The position numbers were made by a program, and so were the translations under genes. A stretch of 64,000 nucleotides of DNA from Oidiodendron maius Zn (taxonomy: Eukaryota; Ascomycota; Leotiomycetes; Myxotrichaceae), in NCBI GenBank assembly GCA_000827325.1, contig KN832877.1:682001-746000 (forward strand), given 5' to 3'. Shown piece after piece: positions 10,922-22,559 of this stretch. Under the pieces are notes generated by a model. That model saw only the letters and a list, made by a program, of their open reading frames with translations. It made no database searches and was not told where the DNA came from. The first letter of the stretch is position 1. Every line of letters starts with the position of its first letter.

Positions 10922-11311
10922 ATGGGCGCAAACAATTCCCACATCTCCCGGCACCGCTCTAGGCGCTCCTCGCGCATCACCACCGCGCCGTCGACGCCAG
11001 CAACCACCTTCTCGTCCACCGTCTACGGCACCCCGGCCACAAAATATACATCCACATCCACCTACACCACTCCCTCACACTCCAACGCACCTTCCCCAAC
11101 AACATCCTACTCCATCCCCGCCGACGAGCGTACCTCCATCTCCTGCGAACCCGCGACCTCCCCGGTCGACGTCTCGCGAGCACACGTGCCCCTGCGCATC
11201 GGGTACCCATACTACGAAGAGGTTGTCGCGCTGGAAGCTAAGCAGCGAAGACGTTCGCGCAGCCTGAGTAAGGTGCTGGACACGATTGGCTTCAATGGTG
11301 GGAATCATTGA
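10922..11311 (+). CDS. Small Ser/Thr-rich protein with N-myristoylation-type start
   Basis: Single-exon frame of 129 residues. It begins MGANNSHIS, which fits the N-myristoylation pattern (Gly2, Ser/Thr6), so membrane anchoring is possible. A basic patch RHRSRRSSR follows at ~10-18, which often cooperates with a myristate. Residues ~20-75 are Ser/Thr/Pro-rich and look disordered. The C-terminal third has PLRIGYPYYEEVVALEAKQRRRSRS, with a basic Arg/Ser stretch resembling a phosphorylation site, and ends KVLDTIGFNGGNH. I recognise no family. The ATG is preceded by a long pyrimidine-rich leader, common upstream of expressed fungal genes. GC-rich third positions in the frame support coding. Confidence 0.6.
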   Translation: MGANNSHISRHRSRRSSRITTAPSTPATTFSSTVYGTPATKYTSTSTYTTPSHSNAPSPTTSYSIPADERTSISCEPATSPVDVSRAHVPLRIGYPYYEEVVALEAKQRRRSRSLSKVLDTIGFNGGNH

Positions 11312-12073
11312 AGGTCAGATGTGATGGTGATTCGGCTTAGGAAGGGGGAGGATTAAAGGGTCTGGATACCTGATTGTATATACGGATTCAGCCCATGCCG
11401 ATCGGGTACTTCTTCAGAGATCGGTTTTGATCTGGGTTGCTTTTAAGCTGCGCGATTTGAGCGAAGGGACAATACGATACCCCCACATCCACTTTTTATA
11501 GCATGTCAACTAGGAGTTCTAGGTAGCGCGATGAAAAGAACTCAAGAAACAAAATAAAAAGTTTCAAAAATCTTCACGATTATTAATGAATGCTGTATAA
11601 TTTGTAGGTAATATTAGTGTGTATTTTATACTATTGTTACAAGATTCAGCAAGCTGGCGACACGCATATGCCGCCTGATATGGCAGAACATTATGCAGGC
11701 ATCTACCAGGCAAGTTGAGGAGTTGAGATTTTTGGCCGTTTCCCTTTATACCCGGCCGTGACACCATATTCTTTCTTCCCACGCCCAGTATGCCCTCGAT
11801 AAACGCCATAGCTCAATGTTGGTACAGGCAACAGAGCGGATAAAGACATCAAAATTTTCTCTTCTGTGTTGACAAAAGAAAGCAGCTGACCAGCAGGCTG
11901 AACGCGCAGGCCCAGTCGCCGGCTCTGATACCCAACCCACCGCCCTCTCTGAAGTGTGCAATGGCACGGGTATCAATGACAAAGGAAATAGTGTGCGGGT
12001 AGCACAAGTGTCTATTAACAGACTTGCGCCAAGGCGACAGGATGTAAATAGACAGTAGGCTGATCAAGTGCAT
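11312..12073. other. Convergent 3' intergenic region
   Basis: About 760 bp between the ends of the plus-strand small protein and the minus-strand PPR gene. It should hold both terminators. Open frames up to ~80 codons on the minus strand lack any coding character. Confidence 0.5.
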
Positions 12074-15000
12074 TTAGGTGCTAGCTTCGGGATTGCCTCC
12101 GCCTAGCAATTCGATGATCTTGTTCGAAACCGCGCTGGGGTACCCTCGACCGAGCATCTCCTGGGCAACACCCTGAGCGCTGAGTCTGTCCTCGACGGCG
12201 AGGTAAGCTCTGGTCATAGCCTCATAGGTGCTAGGCTCTCTCTTGTCGCGGCTGACGGAATCGAAGATGGCCTTGCTCTTCTCAATGTTCCTCTCGTTGG
12301 CCCAGCCGTGGATGAGGGTATTGGCAATGTACGGCGTCATCTCCACGCGGCGAGCAGACATATCGCGGAGCACAGACTCGGTATCGGCGACACGGTGGTT
12401 GGCAACCATGGCCTCGAACAAAGCTTGGTAGAGGCAAGGTTGTGGGCGAATAGAGGGGTCGGCTATGACAGAGTCAAAGACAGCACGAGCACCTTCAATG
12501 TCGTGCAAGGCACAGCCCTTCGCGTGGATCAGGGAGGAGTAGTGGACTGCATCTGGGCTGTGTCCCGTACTTCGGATGACGTCTAGAACAGCTTCTGCAG
12601 CTGCCATGTTGATAGGCTCCAAGGTAGCGTGAGTGTCAACGAGGAGCTTGTAGGTGTGATTGGTTGGCTCGATACCCTTGCTCTTCATACGCTCGTAATA
12701 TGCCAGGACCTTGCTTTTGTCGCGCTTGGTTGTGAGGAAGAACTGCATCAAGCTGTTATATGGCGCAGGCCGGGCCTTGTAGTTGGGCATCGATTCCATC
12801 TCCTCGAACAGCTCCTCGGCAAACTTCTCATCACTAACGCGGCAAAGAGCATTGACAATTGTTCCATACGTTACGCTAGTAGGTCGAATACCGCGCTGGC
12901 GCATCTCACCGAAGTAGTACAGACAGTCATCAATGCGACGAGCCTTCCCAAGTTTGCCAATGAGAGCGTTGTATAGGAATGAGGACGGTTCTACACCCTC
13001 GCTCTTGGCGCGATGGAAAATCTTCACAGCTTCAGAAGCTTCATCGAAGGTCTTGGTTGACTCCTTCAATGTAGTGATATAGAGACCGAAGGTATTTGCG
13101 GTTGGTGCAGCTCCCATATCGAGAAGCTCCTGATGGTACTGAGAGGCCAAGTTACGTTTGCCAAGAGTGAGGCATGCTCCAACCATGGCATCCAAGATCG
13201 AGACCCAGCCGTATTGGACAACAGGATACTCACGCATATATGGAACGTCAGACCGAGCCATGCCTAGAATGTCGTGAACCAGATTGGCCCGATCCTCACG
13301 TGCAGCAGCAGCAATCAACTTGGCGTAGGTGATATAGCGTGGGTGACGTCCAGCTCGGCGGATGTTTTTGAATCGCTCAAGTGCTTCAGTCAGGCGAGAT
13401 GTTCTAGCGCGGCTGTTGCTGCCTCTCTCGAGCTCGTCGGCAATCAAAGTAGAGCCTCGAAAGTCCGTAGATGCGGCATATGGGTCGTAGCTATCCTCGA
13501 AGGTGGGTGCTGCCGCAAACGGGGCGGCAACAAAGCTCTGTTGATATATGGCAGCCTCTGGGCTAGCCTGTCGGGGATCAACAACACCACGAGCAGTCAT
13601 GAATTTGTTGATGAACTCGACGCCCTCCTCAATCTCGTCGGTGATATGCGAGTCTAACTCTCCAGTAGTAGCTGTGAGACGGGCAAACATCTGCTCAGAT
13701 TGTGTAAGACCTTCCATGACCTGGCCAGACCCAATCATAGCCACTGCATACATCGCAGTCGCGTCGATAAAGGAGGAAGAGACAGCCGTCTCCGGGCTTG
13801 AGAGAACCTGCCAATATCTCTGGGCTGCCCCAACATCGCCGTCTCGAATATTGAGGGCCATCAGAGCCATGGTTGGCGCAGCGATCTCGGTGAAATGACG
13901 TGGGATGTTGGAGAATGCGGTTGTCGCAGTAGCCTTGTCTCCTTGATCGGCAGCAACCGTCGCGAGTCTGCCCATGGCGGCGGCTTTCATAGATCCCTCC
14001 ATTCGCTCGGCCCAGCCCAATGCTTCTGGGAGCATTCCGCGGGCGACAAGCCCCTCCACAAATCCTTCATTTACGATTGAGTCTCTGAAAAGTGCCGAGC
14101 TCTGGGGGTAGGTATCTGTGATCTTCCTAAAGAAGCTGATGGCCCCTGCCAGCTTGTCGGAAGTAACGTAGGCTCTGACTACCGCAGCATAGACTAAGGC
14201 GTCCGCACGATCATGTAGCGCGCGCTCGCCAGCCTCAGCGGCAATGGCTAGGTCCTTATACTCGTTGTAGCACTCGACGGCACTAATTAAGTCCCCCTTC
14301 CCATTAAAGGCCTGGATCATTGATGCAAAGGTGGCAGAGAGCGGAACGACGTTGTTCGTCTCCATGTGTTCGTACAATCGGACCATGTCAGGGACACGAC
14401 CAGCTTCAGAACAGGCTCGGATCAATTGATGGTAGGTCTCAGGAGGATACGATCGGTCCTTGAAATGTGAGGTTGAGGCGTCAAATAGGCGTATCGCAAG
14501 GTCTAGACGATCATCTTCAGCGAGGATATCGAACTCGACCTCGCTAGAGGCGAACATAAATTTTCCTGGCTCCTCTATTCCACCAAATCGGACGCGCCTC
14601 TCCTCCAATAACTGCTTCTGCGAAGAAACCTCAAGTGATCTCGAAGCCAGTAAACCAATGAGAGTATTATATGTTGTGGTATTCGGAAGTACCTTGCGAC
14701 GAAGCATGTCAGAGTAGACATCTAGAGCCTTGGGAACCACCTGCAGCTTCTCGGCTGGTAAGTGGATGGCAGCGTCCAGAAGAGCATTATAGGCGTTTGC
14801 GGTCGGTTTGATATCAGCAACCAGCATAGCCTCGAAGACAGCCGGAATCTCAGCATATCGCTGAGCTTCAGACAGCTTCGTGAGATGTTCTGCATAGCTC
14901 TGGGACTGCAGGTCGGAAGCAGAGCTGACTGAACTCGCTACAGTAGCAGGGGACTGTTCAACTACAGATTCAAGTGAGACTGCAGGGGATTGAACGGGTG

Positions 15001-15628
15001 CAACTGGTGGGGTCGGGGTGCGTGAAGCAGCGACGCTCAGCTCCCTCTTGAAGATGGCGGTCTCATTGCGAACCTTGATCTCCTTCTCAATGGCTGCATC
15101 AATGTGGGCAAGGGCTGCCTCCTCCCCGGCATCGAAGCCAGCCTTGATGTCATCAACGGCATTGGCACTGTAGGATCTCTCCAAAGTCGGCCGGGCATCG
15201 GGAGTGGCGGTGGCCTCCTCAATCTCAACACGGTTCTGGGTCTCGGCATTGACCTGGGTCGACGAGGGCTTCCATTCAATTCGTTTCGCAAATTGGAACT
15301 GAGTCCATTCCTTCTCTGGCTCTCCTGCCGCCTGGTGCTTCCTCCAGGCATCGAAGTAAGCGTCTAGCCCACCATCGATCTTCTCCGGGCGCAGTTCGCG
15401 CACCGTCGTGGTGCTCGAGGACTGGGCGCTGCTGTGGAAAGCATTTTGGAAGTGGTAGGTGGCGCCCGCCTTGCTGGAACGACGATTGAGGCCAAAGCCC
15501 GGGCGGTTCTGGGAGGCGTAAACCTGGGGGTGGGTAGCGGCGACGACAGACTGGGCGTAGCCGTGGGTGAAGGTTTTGGTGAACCCTTGACGTGCAAGAT
15601 TCGAGTAGAGGTTGGAGTAGATGGGCAT
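12074..15628 (-). CDS. Mitochondrial pentatricopeptide-repeat protein
   Basis: Intron-less gene for 1184 residues. PPR proteins bind organellar RNA and control its stability, processing or translation. The N-terminus is rich in Ser, Arg and Ala with almost no acidic residues (MPIYSNLYSNLARQG), as expected of a mitochondrial presequence. PPR units are seen at roughly residues 250-460 (NAYNALLDAAIHL, NTTTYNTLIGLLASR) and again at ~760-1180 (FLYNALIGKLGKARRIDDC, TSVTYGTIVNALCRV, APYNSLMQFFLTTKRDKSK, YSSLIHAKGCALHD, IANTLIHGWANERNIEKS). The length and plan resemble fungal translational activators such as Neurospora CYA-5 (COX1 expression), but I cannot assign orthology. It is divergent from ERG8. 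Confidence 0.85.
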   Translation of the reverse strand: MPIYSNLYSNLARQGFTKTFTHGYAQSVVAATHPQVYASQNRPGFGLNRRSSKAGATYHFQNAFHSSAQSSSTTTVRELRPEKIDGGLDAYFDAWRKHQAAGEPEKEWTQFQFAKRIEWKPSSTQVNAETQNRVEIEEATATPDARPTLERSYSANAVDDIKAGFDAGEEAALAHIDAAIEKEIKVRNETAIFKRELSVAASRTPTPPVAPVQSPAVSLESVVEQSPATVASSVSSASDLQSQSYAEHLTKLSEAQRYAEIPAVFEAMLVADIKPTANAYNALLDAAIHLPAEKLQVVPKALDVYSDMLRRKVLPNTTTYNTLIGLLASRSLEVSSQKQLLEERRVRFGGIEEPGKFMFASSEVEFDILAEDDRLDLAIRLFDASTSHFKDRSYPPETYHQLIRACSEAGRVPDMVRLYEHMETNNVVPLSATFASMIQAFNGKGDLISAVECYNEYKDLAIAAEAGERALHDRADALVYAAVVRAYVTSDKLAGAISFFRKITDTYPQSSALFRDSIVNEGFVEGLVARGMLPEALGWAERMEGSMKAAAMGRLATVAADQGDKATATTAFSNIPRHFTEIAAPTMALMALNIRDGDVGAAQRYWQVLSSPETAVSSSFIDATAMYAVAMIGSGQVMEGLTQSEQMFARLTATTGELDSHITDEIEEGVEFINKFMTARGVVDPRQASPEAAIYQQSFVAAPFAAAPTFEDSYDPYAASTDFRGSTLIADELERGSNSRARTSRLTEALERFKNIRRAGRHPRYITYAKLIAAAAREDRANLVHDILGMARSDVPYMREYPVVQYGWVSILDAMVGACLTLGKRNLASQYHQELLDMGAAPTANTFGLYITTLKESTKTFDEASEAVKIFHRAKSEGVEPSSFLYNALIGKLGKARRIDDCLYYFGEMRQRGIRPTSVTYGTIVNALCRVSDEKFAEELFEEMESMPNYKARPAPYNSLMQFFLTTKRDKSKVLAYYERMKSKGIEPTNHTYKLLVDTHATLEPINMAAAEAVLDVIRSTGHSPDAVHYSSLIHAKGCALHDIEGARAVFDSVIADPSIRPQPCLYQALFEAMVANHRVADTESVLRDMSARRVEMTPYIANTLIHGWANERNIEKSKAIFDSVSRDKREPSTYEAMTRAYLAVEDRLSAQGVAQEMLGRGYPSAVSNKIIELLGGGNPEAST

Positions 15629-16702
15629 TTAGGGATGGGGGGCCTCTCAGAATGGGGTGAGAGGAGACTGCGAGGCTGGTCAGTGTCTGGGTCAGGACAG
15701 AAAATAGAGAGATCCTGAGGACATATCCCTGAACACTTGTTTCTCAGGACTCAGCGAGAGACAAGAGACTTACTGGGGATCTCAAGTTAAGGACGCTTGC
15801 AGGTTCATTTGACAGCCAGGCCGTCAAAAGAACGCGCTCTAAAGATAGGGTAGTCGTGGTGATTGAGTTTGGGGGTGGCAATAGGGCCTAGATTAGGCGT
15901 GGCAATCACGCTGGTGTGTGTGTCTGGAGTGGACGAGTATTTCAGGATGCGGCTTTGGGTCTTCCCCAGGTATTAACAGGAGGGTCGTGTGCGCGAGAAG
16001 GGTGTCTTTCTAACTGTCCCGGATGCTTATACAGATAGTGGCAGGGGATCGTTCAGGCGGGCAAGTGTAGCGTAGGAAGGAAAAGGAAAGAGAAAGAGGT
16101 CAGCTGGATGCAAAGACGAAGAAGGATCGGACACAGTCTAGGAAAGAAGAAGGACAGAGCGCTGGAGTGGGCAATGAAGGAGTGCGTAGGGAGAGATAGG
16201 AATCGCAAGGAAGCGGAAAGAGAAGAAATCGAGAATTACTGGGTCTAGCGGGTTCGTGTCGCGTGGGTGCCTGGGGCCTTCTGTCATCCCGATGCTGCCG
16301 GACGAAAATCCCACGGGGCGGGAGAGAGACTGACCAAGACGCCAGCAACCCAGAATGCGACGTGCAGCCGCCCTCAATCTGTCGTCTTAGTGGACCGGCT
16401 CCATAGCCACGCCCCCTACGTCGCGCGGGCTCGGGGTCGAAGGTTATCAGATCGGTGGTTAGAGACTCTCCGCCTGCCCAGGATTCGCCCGGGCATCGGA
16501 TTCATCGTTTATCAGATCCCACTGAGGCCTTTTCTCTTGAGGACACATCCTCCAGTTGCTGGGTTAGCGGAAACATACGGTTCCTTCAGTCGCTTTCCAC
16601 ACATTAGCCGTACCACTACTGCAGCAAGCTACGACTGCTCGGTGCAGTGATACAGCACTGTAGCTGCGTACGCAGAGTGACCGCAGTGCTGCCCCTCCAG
16701 CG
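15629..16702. promoter_or_regulatory. Shared upstream region of PPR gene and ERG8
   Basis: About 1.07 kb separates the divergent starts, so both promoters must lie here. Overlapping small frames on both strands (16100-16650) show no coding signal. I cannot point to specific factor sites. Confidence 0.5.
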
Positions 16703-18258
16703 ATGACTGCTGTATCGGCCCCAGGCAAGGTCCTGCTTGCCGGTGGCTACCTCGTCCTCGATCGTGCCTACACTGGCCTCGTCTTTGGCCTGAGCGCGCG
16801 CATCCACGTCCTTGTCCGAGACAGAGATGCCAGCAGCAGCGCTGAGAGCCAGCGGCCGGAGGTGGTGGTGCAGAGCCCCCAGTTTCGCGATGCGTCGTGG
16901 ACCTACTCCTACCAGCTCAAAACAGAAAAGGGTGGCGTGGACGTCATCCAATTGCCAGGGTAAGAGAGAGCTGTTGCTACATCTTTCCTCCGTCTTACTT
17001 CCCTATGACTGAGGGCTATACCCGCCCCGCACCTCTCCTCCTTTACCGACAGATTTCCTGACATTGTCACGTGTCATCTCTACCCTCCCCCTTTTCGAGC
17101 ACGACCTCAAGCGAGTCCAGGGCTTTCAATTGCCCCGCATATATCCCTATATCCACATCCCCATCTACTAACAGGTAGATATATAGTGCATCAAGAAATC
17201 CATTCGTGGAAACAGCCCTAGGCTACGCCCTAACCTACATCTCTTCCGTGCTGCTCTCCCCGATCAATCCCACCTCCGTCACCATCCTCGCAGATAACGA
17301 CTACTACTCGCAACCCAGTGGCTCTAGCACAAACAGCGGCAACAGCAACGCTAATGGCAATACACACTTCACAGACTTCGGCGTCCGTCTCCAAGATGCC
17401 CACAAGACTGGTCTCGGCTCTTCCGCCGCACTCGTCACAGCCCTCACGGGTGCCTTCCTAACCCATCACCTTCCCCCCTCTGCATTCAGCCTCTCCACGG
17501 CCCACGGCCGCGCCAGACTGCACAATCTCGCGCAGGCTGCGCACTGCGCTGCCCAGGGGAAAGTCGGCTCGGGCTTCGACGTCGCGGCCGCGGTGTATGG
17601 AACGTGCGTCTACCGACGCTTTTCACCCTCTCTGCTCTCTTCTCTCGGGGAGACAGGATCTCCTGGCTTTGCTTCGCGCGTGCGCAAGCTGGTCGATGAT
17701 GAAGATTCCATATGGGACACGCAAGTCACTAAGGAAGGTGTTGCGATTCCCCCGGGTACGGCACTCGTGATGTGCGACGTGGACTGTGGATCGCAGACTG
17801 TGAGCATGGTGAAGTCTGTGCTGGCGTGGAGGACGAGTGAACCCGAGGGTTCGAAAGCGTTGTGGGATTCCTTGCAGGTGAGCAATGAGGTTCTAGGTCG
17901 TATGCTGGCGGAGGGGAGACGCCAGGAAGATCTAGAGAAGGCGTTTGCAGACGTCAGGAAGAAGATCAGGGAGATGGGAGACAGGTCTGGGGTGCCGATT
18001 GAGCCTGTAGAGCAGACAAAATTGTTGGATGCTCTTACGAAAGGGGTAAGTGGCGTGGTTGGGGGCGTGGTTCCTGGGGCCGGCGGGTATGATGCAGTTG
18101 CACTATTGGTGAAGGACGATAAAGAAACTCTAGAGGAGCTTAATTCGTTTCTTGCCAAGTGGTCTATGGAAAAGAAGGAAAATTTGAAGCTCCTTGGCGC
18201 AAAGGGCGAGCTCGAGGGCGCTAGACAGGAACCTGAAGAGATTTATAGCGGATTCTGA
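16703..18258 (+). CDS. ERG8: Phosphomevalonate kinase
   Basis: Exons 16703-16959 and 17187-18258 give 442 residues. The enzyme phosphorylates mevalonate-5-phosphate to the diphosphate with ATP in the isoprenoid/ergosterol pathway. It opens with VSAPGKVLLAGGYLVLD, the GHMP-kinase N-terminal motif. The phosphate-binding loop is KTGLGSSAALVTALTG. A third motif with GAGGYDA lies near residue 385. The 227-nt intron is long for this window. An earlier CAG acceptor at 17174 would enter a TAG, so I use TAG at 17186, which restores the conserved NPFVETAL string. Residues ~110-130 are a Ser/Asn/Gly-rich insertion in a loop that varies between fungi. It converges on ASA1 with only 60 bp between the stops. 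Confidence 0.92.
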
Positions 18259-18318
18259 ATATATACCAAAAGTATTGCTCATTTTCATATGACATGGTAT
18301 TTACATGTGATTTTATTA

Positions 18319-19607
18319 TTAGTATATATCCCACAAGCTGACCTTCCCATCTTTACTCCCCACAGCCAACCAATGCGCCATCTGCGTCGCCCTCAGCCTC
18401 TCCTCTCTTACTGTCATCTTCCCAATCATCTCCACCAATGCTCCATTCTTGCTCTGCTCTTTCTCCGTTTCTGTCTTTATAACATCTGCAAATGAGACTG
18501 CGTAACAGCCTTCCTTATGCCACTTCAGAACAGCCAACTCCTTTACGCCCCTAGCGTCATAGACGCGAACTCTAGAATCCCATCCTGCGGTGGCGAATAT
18601 CTTGCCGTCGTCCCTCATCCGCAAGCCTTGCTGTCCAGAATGTTTCGTCTGTACAGATTTCAAGGGCATGTTCTGTATACTTAAAATAGAATCCTGAGAT
18701 GAAGATGGGATGGGATGTTTGGCAATGACAGCATCAGCGGAAGACGTTAGATAGAACTCTTTCAAAGGCGAGACATCGAGTGAGAGAATTGGCTGCGAGT
18801 GGGGCTGTGAAGTGTAAAGCACTTGCCATGTTTGAGACAGGGTGAGTTGGCTCAGCACGGTATGGCCACTCTCGTACCCCACAATGACAGTTAGGAGGGC
18901 GGTTTCCGGGTGCGTAAAGATGGCAATGGCCATTATCATGCCGCATTTGATTTTGGGGTTGCCCGGAACCGTGTGTATCCGGTCACAGGAGGGGAGGTGG
19001 AAGATGTCAACCTTGATACATTAGATGGGTTTGGGGGGACAGGGGGCAGACTAGTTACCGTTTCGCTGCTTTTTGTATTTGGAACCGCTACCAATAGCCT
19101 GTCGTCGATGACAGTCCCTTCTGGGGATGGTTCTGGCGTGCATTGGGCGAACGAGCAGAAATTCATGGTGTTCACCATGAGGATGTGCAGTAACCATGGC
19201 TGTTTGCGAGGTTCGGGCGACGTGTCGACGGGCAGCACGACGCTCATTCCAGACTCATCCTCCTCGGAGAATTTCCAGACTATTAGCTTATAGTCCTTCC
19301 CATGTCTGCGGTATACGCTTAGCAGCGTCCCGAATAAATATACCCTACGTGCAGGCAGAAGTGGAAGCAAAAAAGGATATACACACGTGATCAACTTGTC
19401 TGAGCCCCAGCTCCTCGCACCCAGAAGGGTCCCCTCATGAGCCCTCCAGACGGCCACGGCCCTCTTGGTAGCCAGACTCCAGATAACGATCCATCCATCG
19501 GCATCGCCTGTCACAAGCCGCATGTTCTGGCGCATGAACGAGACACAGTGGATTTGCGCAGCATGGCCCCGGAGGATGTAGGCTGGCTGAGCCGGGGGCA
19601 AGGACAT
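18319..19607 (-). CDS. ASA1: ASTRA-associated WD40 protein
   Basis: Exons (minus) 19607-19387, 19305-19059 and 19011-18319 encode 386 residues. Asa1 belongs to the ASTRA/TTT assembly that supports folding and stability of PIKK kinases such as TOR, ATM and ATR. The start MSLPPAQPAYILRGHAAQ and the first WD unit (VTGDADGWIVIWSL) are typical. After intron 1 the join gives LITHGKDYKLIVWKF, as in fungal orthologues. Intron 2 (47 nt, AAG acceptor) restores VDIFHLPS. The last repeat is WLAVGSKDGKVSLWDIY at the extreme C-terminus, which is where this family ends. Both introns are phase-consistent. Alternative: another WD40 protein, but the N- and C-terminal signatures fit Asa1 well. Confidence 0.85.
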
Positions 19608-20511
19608 CTTGATACGCCCGTCACGTCGATCAGGGGCCTTCAGGCCTTTGGCCGTGCAGTTTCTGCTGATGATTTGCGATAATCAGAGTGAATCGAGCAA
19701 TGCACCTGGGCGCAGAGCAGGTTTCCAGTTGTTGTAGTTGTTGTAGTCTAACCAACAGACGTCATGCACTTCATACATTCTCATATTGCTGCCGCTCTCC
19801 GTCTCTCCGTCGCGCAGGCGTCGAGAGTGCGCCCTGCTAAGCTGACTGTCAGATCTCGAATCCTATCTTTATATGTGCGTAGATCTGACTTGTTAATAAG
19901 CACCCCCCACGCTGATATAGGTATATTAGTATATTGCCTTTATCGCTCGTGGGCAAGTTGCAGTTACCGCATTCCGCTGCAGCTGTCCCGAAGTAAAACG
20001 CCCCTCCAGGCGACCCCTTTCCGGGATCTCGGGTCAACGTAAAGCCTAGCCGACGACTTGTCAGATCATCCTCTCTCTGGTTTGGGAACCACCGACGCTT
20101 GCTATTGCCAAATTATATATCCTACCGCAGCCCTATCACCGGTCGCGATCCTCCTCCCCGTCGTGCACAATCGATGTGACAAGGCTTCTCCTGTCGAGGG
20201 CTGGCAAATGTTTGCGCGCAACATCCACCGTCCAGCAACGCACCTACTGCGACGAGTCGCAGGTCTTCATTGTGGCGACCTTCGATAGCCAGGATTACCT
20301 CGCGCGAATCTTCGGCCTGGGCGATCAGTACCAGGTCCCGTCGCCTGCATCGTCTTCGTTTCTGACGCCAACGGCCTCGAGTCTTGGTCCCGTCTCTGCG
20401 CAGCAATTGACCCCTCCAAACTTCCACGGCGACATCAGCCCTCCGCTCAAGCAGCTCAAAGTGACCGGCCCCGACCAAATCGCACTGGGAAGAGCTGTTC
20501 CAGTCTCGCAG

Positions 20512-22559
20512 ATGCCAGCAACGGAGCGCCCAGGTGCAGCGGAGACTGCTGCAGCGAGTAAACCAAAGCGAGTGCGGACAGGCTGCCTCACTTGCAGAGA
20601 GCGACATTTGAAGTGTGATGAGGGGATCCCGAACTGTAACAATTGCCAAAAGTCGAGTCGAGTATGCAAGAGGGGCGTGCGGTTGAACTTCATCGATACG
20701 ACTATTAGGTCGCACCCCTTACTTCCTCCCACGGGAGGTTGGAAAGGTCTGCGTCCCAAACGGCAATCCATTGTCAAATGCTAACTATATGACAGTTAAA
20801 TTCCAAGATGAATCCCGCGAAATAGCATCAGAGTATAAGGGTGGCCTGGGGCGCTATGCCCAGGTCGAGCAAATAATTACCCCTCCTCGAGAGTCAGCCT
20901 TCGATTTTCCCTCTCGATCAATGGTCCTCGATCCGATGATAAACAACGAGACCGTAGCTCTTCCTCCAATACAACCCACCAGTGCCTTCTCTGATGGTTT
21001 ACTTTCCAGACATAGTCATAAGCATTCAAGACATGCCAGCAGCCATCAATCTCTCTCCGGTGAAAGCTCTTTCCTCGCCCCTCCCTCGACATCACACAGC
21101 AATCCCGAACAAGCTTTGACACCGCCTACCGAGACCCGGGACTACTTGAACTCCCCGGAGGAATTACTCTTTATGCAGGTGTTTGTGGAAGAGGTCGGCT
21201 TGTGGATGGATAGTCTGGACCCCATGAAGCACTTCTCGAGGCTCCTACCTTTTCACTCCTTAGGCGACCCTATGCTGTTGAATGCATTTTTGGCATGCGG
21301 GGCCCGGCATCTGTCTCTTGTTAATCCCATCTATACCGAAGACAAGGCACTATACTACTACGATACAGCAACCACGCAGCTCCTACGGTCATTACACAAT
21401 CCCGGTCGAAACACTGTGGTCTGTGCCACAACCGCGGTTATCCTGAACGTGTACGAGATCATGTCCGAGCGAGCCTCGCAGCGGATGAACCACATCGCCG
21501 GTGCACGGGCTCTGATTAAGGAGTGCGGGTGGAATGCAACAAGCACAGGCATTGGCGCTGCATGCTTTTGGTTGAATGTTGGGATGGAAATCCTGAGCTG
21601 TCTACATTTTAATTGGCAGATTGCTTGGGACCCAGATCAATGGGGTGTAGATATGGACTTCCAGCGCGAGATCGAACCCGGCAAAGAAGAAATTTGGGTC
21701 TATCGAATGCTGTATATAGTAGGCAAAATCTCAAACTTCCGGGCGTCACAACCGCGATTCAAAGACGCTCCGTCAGAAGAGGATCAAATGCGATTGGAAG
21801 GCAGGGCAGCAGAGTGGGAGAGACTAAAAGGCCTGTGCGACAGCTGGAACGCAAGCATACCCAGGAATATGCATCCCATGGGATACCTATATCCATCACA
21901 GACAAGATCGAAGTCGGCTTTCCCAGAAATTTGGTGAGTATTGTTTGAACCAGCACATCCCATATTAATTTTTTCGCAGGCTTATCAAGCGGGCTACAAT
22001 TGTTGGCCGACTATTCTACCACACAGCAATGTGTCTCTTACATCAAACTCACCCCTTCATATCCGGCAGAAGCGAAGAGATGCATCAAGTGCAGTTAGAT
22101 CATGCCCATCAAGTATGCGGTATCGTCGCACACGTGAAAGATAGGGGTGTAGCAAGTGTCGCGCTACGTTCCCTTGCTGTAGCAGGTGAATGCCTTGTGG
22201 TACGTCGGGAACAGCAAGAGGTCCTCGATATATTCGAGAGGATACGTAAGGAAACAGGGTGGAGGGTTCATTCCTTATACAATGACCTGAAAGCAAAATG
22301 GGGTTGGGAGACGGAGGATTCATCGCAACAAATGATGCAGCAACAGACCTCTTTACAATTTCTTCAGCCGAATAGTCTGTTGCCAGCCCCGCTACCACCT
22401 CAGCCTCAGCAAACGCAAATGCCAGGCGGAATCCTCAACCCCCTGCTAAAGACCGCAGACTTCTCATTGCCAAATCATCCATATCAGCAATACTACCAGC
22501 CTCCTAATCAACAGCAGCAGCAACAACAACAGAATCATTTCACGCACAGTTATTTGTGA
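20512..22559 (+). CDS. Zn2Cys6 transcription factor with polyQ tail
   Basis: Exons 20512-20746, 20796-21933 and 21980-22559 give 650 residues. The binuclear zinc cluster is [15 protein letters not shown] plus [14 protein letters not shown] (residues ~25-55). Intron 1 joins GGWK to [18 protein letters not shown], a string common just after the cluster in a subgroup of fungal regulators. The middle region ([34 protein letters not shown]) resembles the fungal transcription-factor domain usually called Fungal_trans_2. The tail is Gln/Pro-rich with a run of glutamines. The frame stays open upstream to 20176 without an ATG, so a 5' exon is possible; I chose the only in-frame ATG before the zinc cluster. 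Target genes are unknown. It probably acts in the nucleus. Confidence 0.83.
22506..22541 (+). repeat. CAG/CAA polyglutamine microsatellite
   Basis: An imperfect CAG/CAA run near the end of the Zn2Cys6 gene encodes ten Gln residues in '[11 protein letters not shown]'-like context. It is a likely site of length variation between strains. Confidence 0.75.
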
